From NCBI RefSeq assembly GCF_002252585.1, contig NZ_NQLD01000012.1: 64,000 bases of DNA; one strand, written 5' to 3'. Source of the DNA: Methanocatella intestini (GTDB lineage Archaea > Methanobacteriota > Methanobacteria > Methanobacteriales > Methanobacteriaceae). Under the pieces are notes generated by a model, which was not told where the DNA came from, searched no databases, and was given only the letters and a program-made list of their open reading frames with translations. Positions 62,554 through 64,000 of this stretch are shown piece by piece; position 1 is the first letter of the stretch; each line of letters opens with the position of its first letter. Both the position numbers and the translations under genes were made by a program.

Positions 62554-63102
62554 TTTATTCAACTTTTTTTAAAATTTTATTAATATTGTTTAAAAAATTA
62601 GTATAATTGCTACTTCGGATATTTATTTTTAACTATTATTTATGATAACTGATAACAATAAAGTGTTTTTATATAATTCTTTGTTTAATATAGATTAAAT
62701 TGTATATTATTGTACTATATTTTTAGTTAACTGTTTTAAACAATTGGGTTAATGTAGTTTTATGTATAACCTATTTTTATCTAACTTCTATTTTTATATA
62801 TTTTTGGTGTTTTGATTATTAGAAGTATTTATTTTGAAGCTATTAATTTTTATAGTATTCCTTGTTCTAACAATTTGGTTAAAATTCTTAATTAAATTTC
62901 AATAAAAATTATAATATCTTATTTTATGTTTAAAGCTTTTTTAGTTTCATAGATTATTTTTAAATATATTAAAAAAATCAGTTACTGTATCTATACCATA
63001 ATTTTATATACAATTAATTTTAAAGTTGATTAGTGTAGATTTTTTCATCACTGAATGTTATTCAAAATGGAAAAATTTACAATATGGAATATGGTGATTG
63101 GA
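62554..63102. other. Gene-free AT-rich stretch
   Basis: About 550 bases of A/T runs between the GT-B gene and the small membrane genes. I see no ORF with a binding site and no tRNA. A TATA-like TTTATATA near 63002-63009 probably serves the next gene. The first 60 bases hold T-runs that may end the GT-B transcript. Confidence 0.5.
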
Positions 63103-63369
63103 ATGTTAGAAGAATTTATACCTTTTATAGGTTTATTAATTTTCGGTAATATCGAAAACTTAGTACTGTCTTCACAAGGTGTGGTTGCTGGAGCAAATAT
63201 TTTAAAATTAAGTATTTACAGTATTATTTGTGTTATTATTTGGTTAATTGTAGGAACTGTAGGTGCTACTGTTGCTTCTCAATATGCTAGTTTCATTGAT
63301 TTTATCGGAGGACTTGCTATATTTATATTAGGTCTTCAAGCAATGTATGAATCCATTGCAAATAAATAA
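63103..63369 (+). CDS. Small three-helix membrane protein, first of a pair
   Basis: 88 residues from the ATG at 63103. The frame is open back to an ATG at 63055, but GGTGAT four bases before 63103 and alignment with the second paralogue (MLEEFIPFIGLLIFGNIENL against MANEFKQFMGLLIFGNIENL) point to this start. Three hydrophobic helices; conserved FGNIENLVLSSQG, IICVIIWLIVGT and FIGGLAIFILGLQ. The layout resembles one half of two-fold transporters such as MntP or LysE-type exporters; this is inference from shape only. Confidence 0.6.
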   Translation: MLEEFIPFIGLLIFGNIENLVLSSQGVVAGANILKLSIYSIICVIIWLIVGTVGATVASQYASFIDFIGGLAIFILGLQAMYESIANK

Positions 63370-63385
63370 AAAGGAGGATTAGAAT

Positions 63386-63664
63386 ATGGCAAATGAATTT
63401 AAACAATTTATGGGATTATTAATTTTTGGTAACATTGAAAATTTAATCTTATCTGCACAAGGTGCAACAGCACATGTCAATCCATTTATATTAGGTGGAT
63501 TAAGTTTAATTTGTGTAATTATTTGGCTTTTAATAGGTACATTTGGAACCAAATTTGCTATTAAATATGCTAGACATATTAACTTTATTGGTGGTCTTGC
63601 TATCTTTATTTTAGGTATTCAATCTATGGTTGGAGCAATTCCAGGCATATTAGAATTTTTCTAA
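63386..63664 (+). CDS. Small three-helix membrane protein, second of a pair
   Basis: 92 residues with about 60 percent of positions shared with the gene 16 bases upstream: FGNIENLILSAQGATA, CVIIWLLIGTFG, NFIGGLAIFILGIQSM. Strong AGGAGGATT binding site before the ATG. The conserved Asn-Ile-Glu-Asn at the start of helix 1 could be a shared ion site. The two products may pair into one six-helix unit. Confidence 0.65.
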   Translation: MANEFKQFMGLLIFGNIENLILSAQGATAHVNPFILGGLSLICVIIWLLIGTFGTKFAIKYARHINFIGGLAIFILGIQSMVGAIPGILEFF

Positions 63665-63745
63665 TACTTTTTTTAATTTAGAAGATGGGACGCAAAATTT
63701 AACGAATTTCTATTTCTAGAAAAATTTATGTTTGTTTCTTATTTT

Positions 63746-64000
63746 TTAGTTATTTTTCATGATTATTTCATTATAGATTCTTTTTAGGTTATGTCCGATT
63801 GCGTATAGTTTGAATTCAGTATTTACTTGTTTTAATCCTGTTGTTGTGAATTCTGTTAAGTGCATGTTTTGTTTCATGTTTGCAAATGGTAATTCAGCTG
63901 TTTTTGATCTTAATTTGTAGATTTCTTGCGCTTCAGGAGTTTCCATTTTCCGTTGCATTCTGATTTTGGAGGGATTTCCATAATCACTAATCGTTTTATA
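63746..64000 (-). mobile_element. IS1182-like transposase, C-terminal end
   Basis: The minus frame is open from the window edge to the stop at 63746 and reads KTISDYGNPSKIRMQRKM, ETPEAQEIYKLRSKTAELPF, then GLKQVNTEFKLYAIGHNLKR. This is the DDE-domain tail of IS1182-type transposases (the YxxR/K-x-E/A-x-x-F-x-x-K segment and the hNLxR end). The rest lies outside. GGGACGCAAAATTTAACG at 63687-63704 could be the inner side of the terminal inverted repeat. Whether the element is intact cannot be told. Confidence 0.75.

Overview
The window is low-GC archaeal DNA and almost certainly comes from a gut Methanobrevibacter (M. smithii or a close relative). The signs are a methanogenesis marker 11 gene, archaeal thiamine, purine, riboflavin and leucine genes, GGTGAT/GGAGG ribosome binding sites with frequent TTG or GTG starts, TTTATATA promoters, and several secreted adhesin-like proteins (ALPs) of the kind that is expanded in this genus. 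No rRNA, tRNA or CRISPR array was seen.

Layout. 1-3.3 kb: the end of an MgtE-type transporter, two pilin-like membrane-anchored proteins, and a decayed DUF4143 ATPase. 3.4-5.2 kb: a DUF35 zinc-ribbon/OB protein overlapping a two-domain CbiX chelatase, then a one-domain CbiX; two of the three CbiX domains carry polyhistidine inserts. 5.3-10.1 kb: three secreted repeat proteins, the middle one ending in a transglutaminase-like domain. 10.1-15.6 kb: thiL, a radical SAM enzyme (amrS type), and on the other strand purE (tandem domains)-ubiD-polytopic membrane protein. 15.6-20.2 kb: polyprenol-linked sugar and membrane functions (GT39, GtrA, GT2, DUF2142) with the last codons of a lost ALP between them. 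20.2-24.5 kb: tex, a frameshifted small gene, a 41-bp tandem repeat, a DUF4143 ATPase and a nitroreductase. 24.5-33 kb: a membrane GT2 with an exported tail, methanogenesis marker 11, ribH, a 30-residue membrane peptide, a two-domain glycosyltransferase and leuC-leuD-leuB.

33-62.5 kb is a cell-surface carbohydrate and adhesin island. It holds a radical SAM/SPASM protein, a DUF2264 protein, a UDP-ManNAc dehydrogenase, all four dTDP-rhamnose genes and six glycosyltransferases. The rhamnose set is split: rfbD lies on one side and rfbA-rfbC-rfbB on the other of a 12.6-kb divergent pair of giant ALPs (1987 and 2058 residues). The outer ends of this pair form an inverted repeat that includes a perfect 57-bp match and similar terminator hairpins. 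Three of the glycosyltransferases share a small HYL-type repeat module. The ALPs are dense in N-X-S/T sequons, so the neighbouring sugar genes may supply glycans for them (inference).

62.6-64 kb: a gene-free AT-rich stretch, a pair of tiny three-helix membrane proteins, and the end of an IS1182-like transposase running out of the window.
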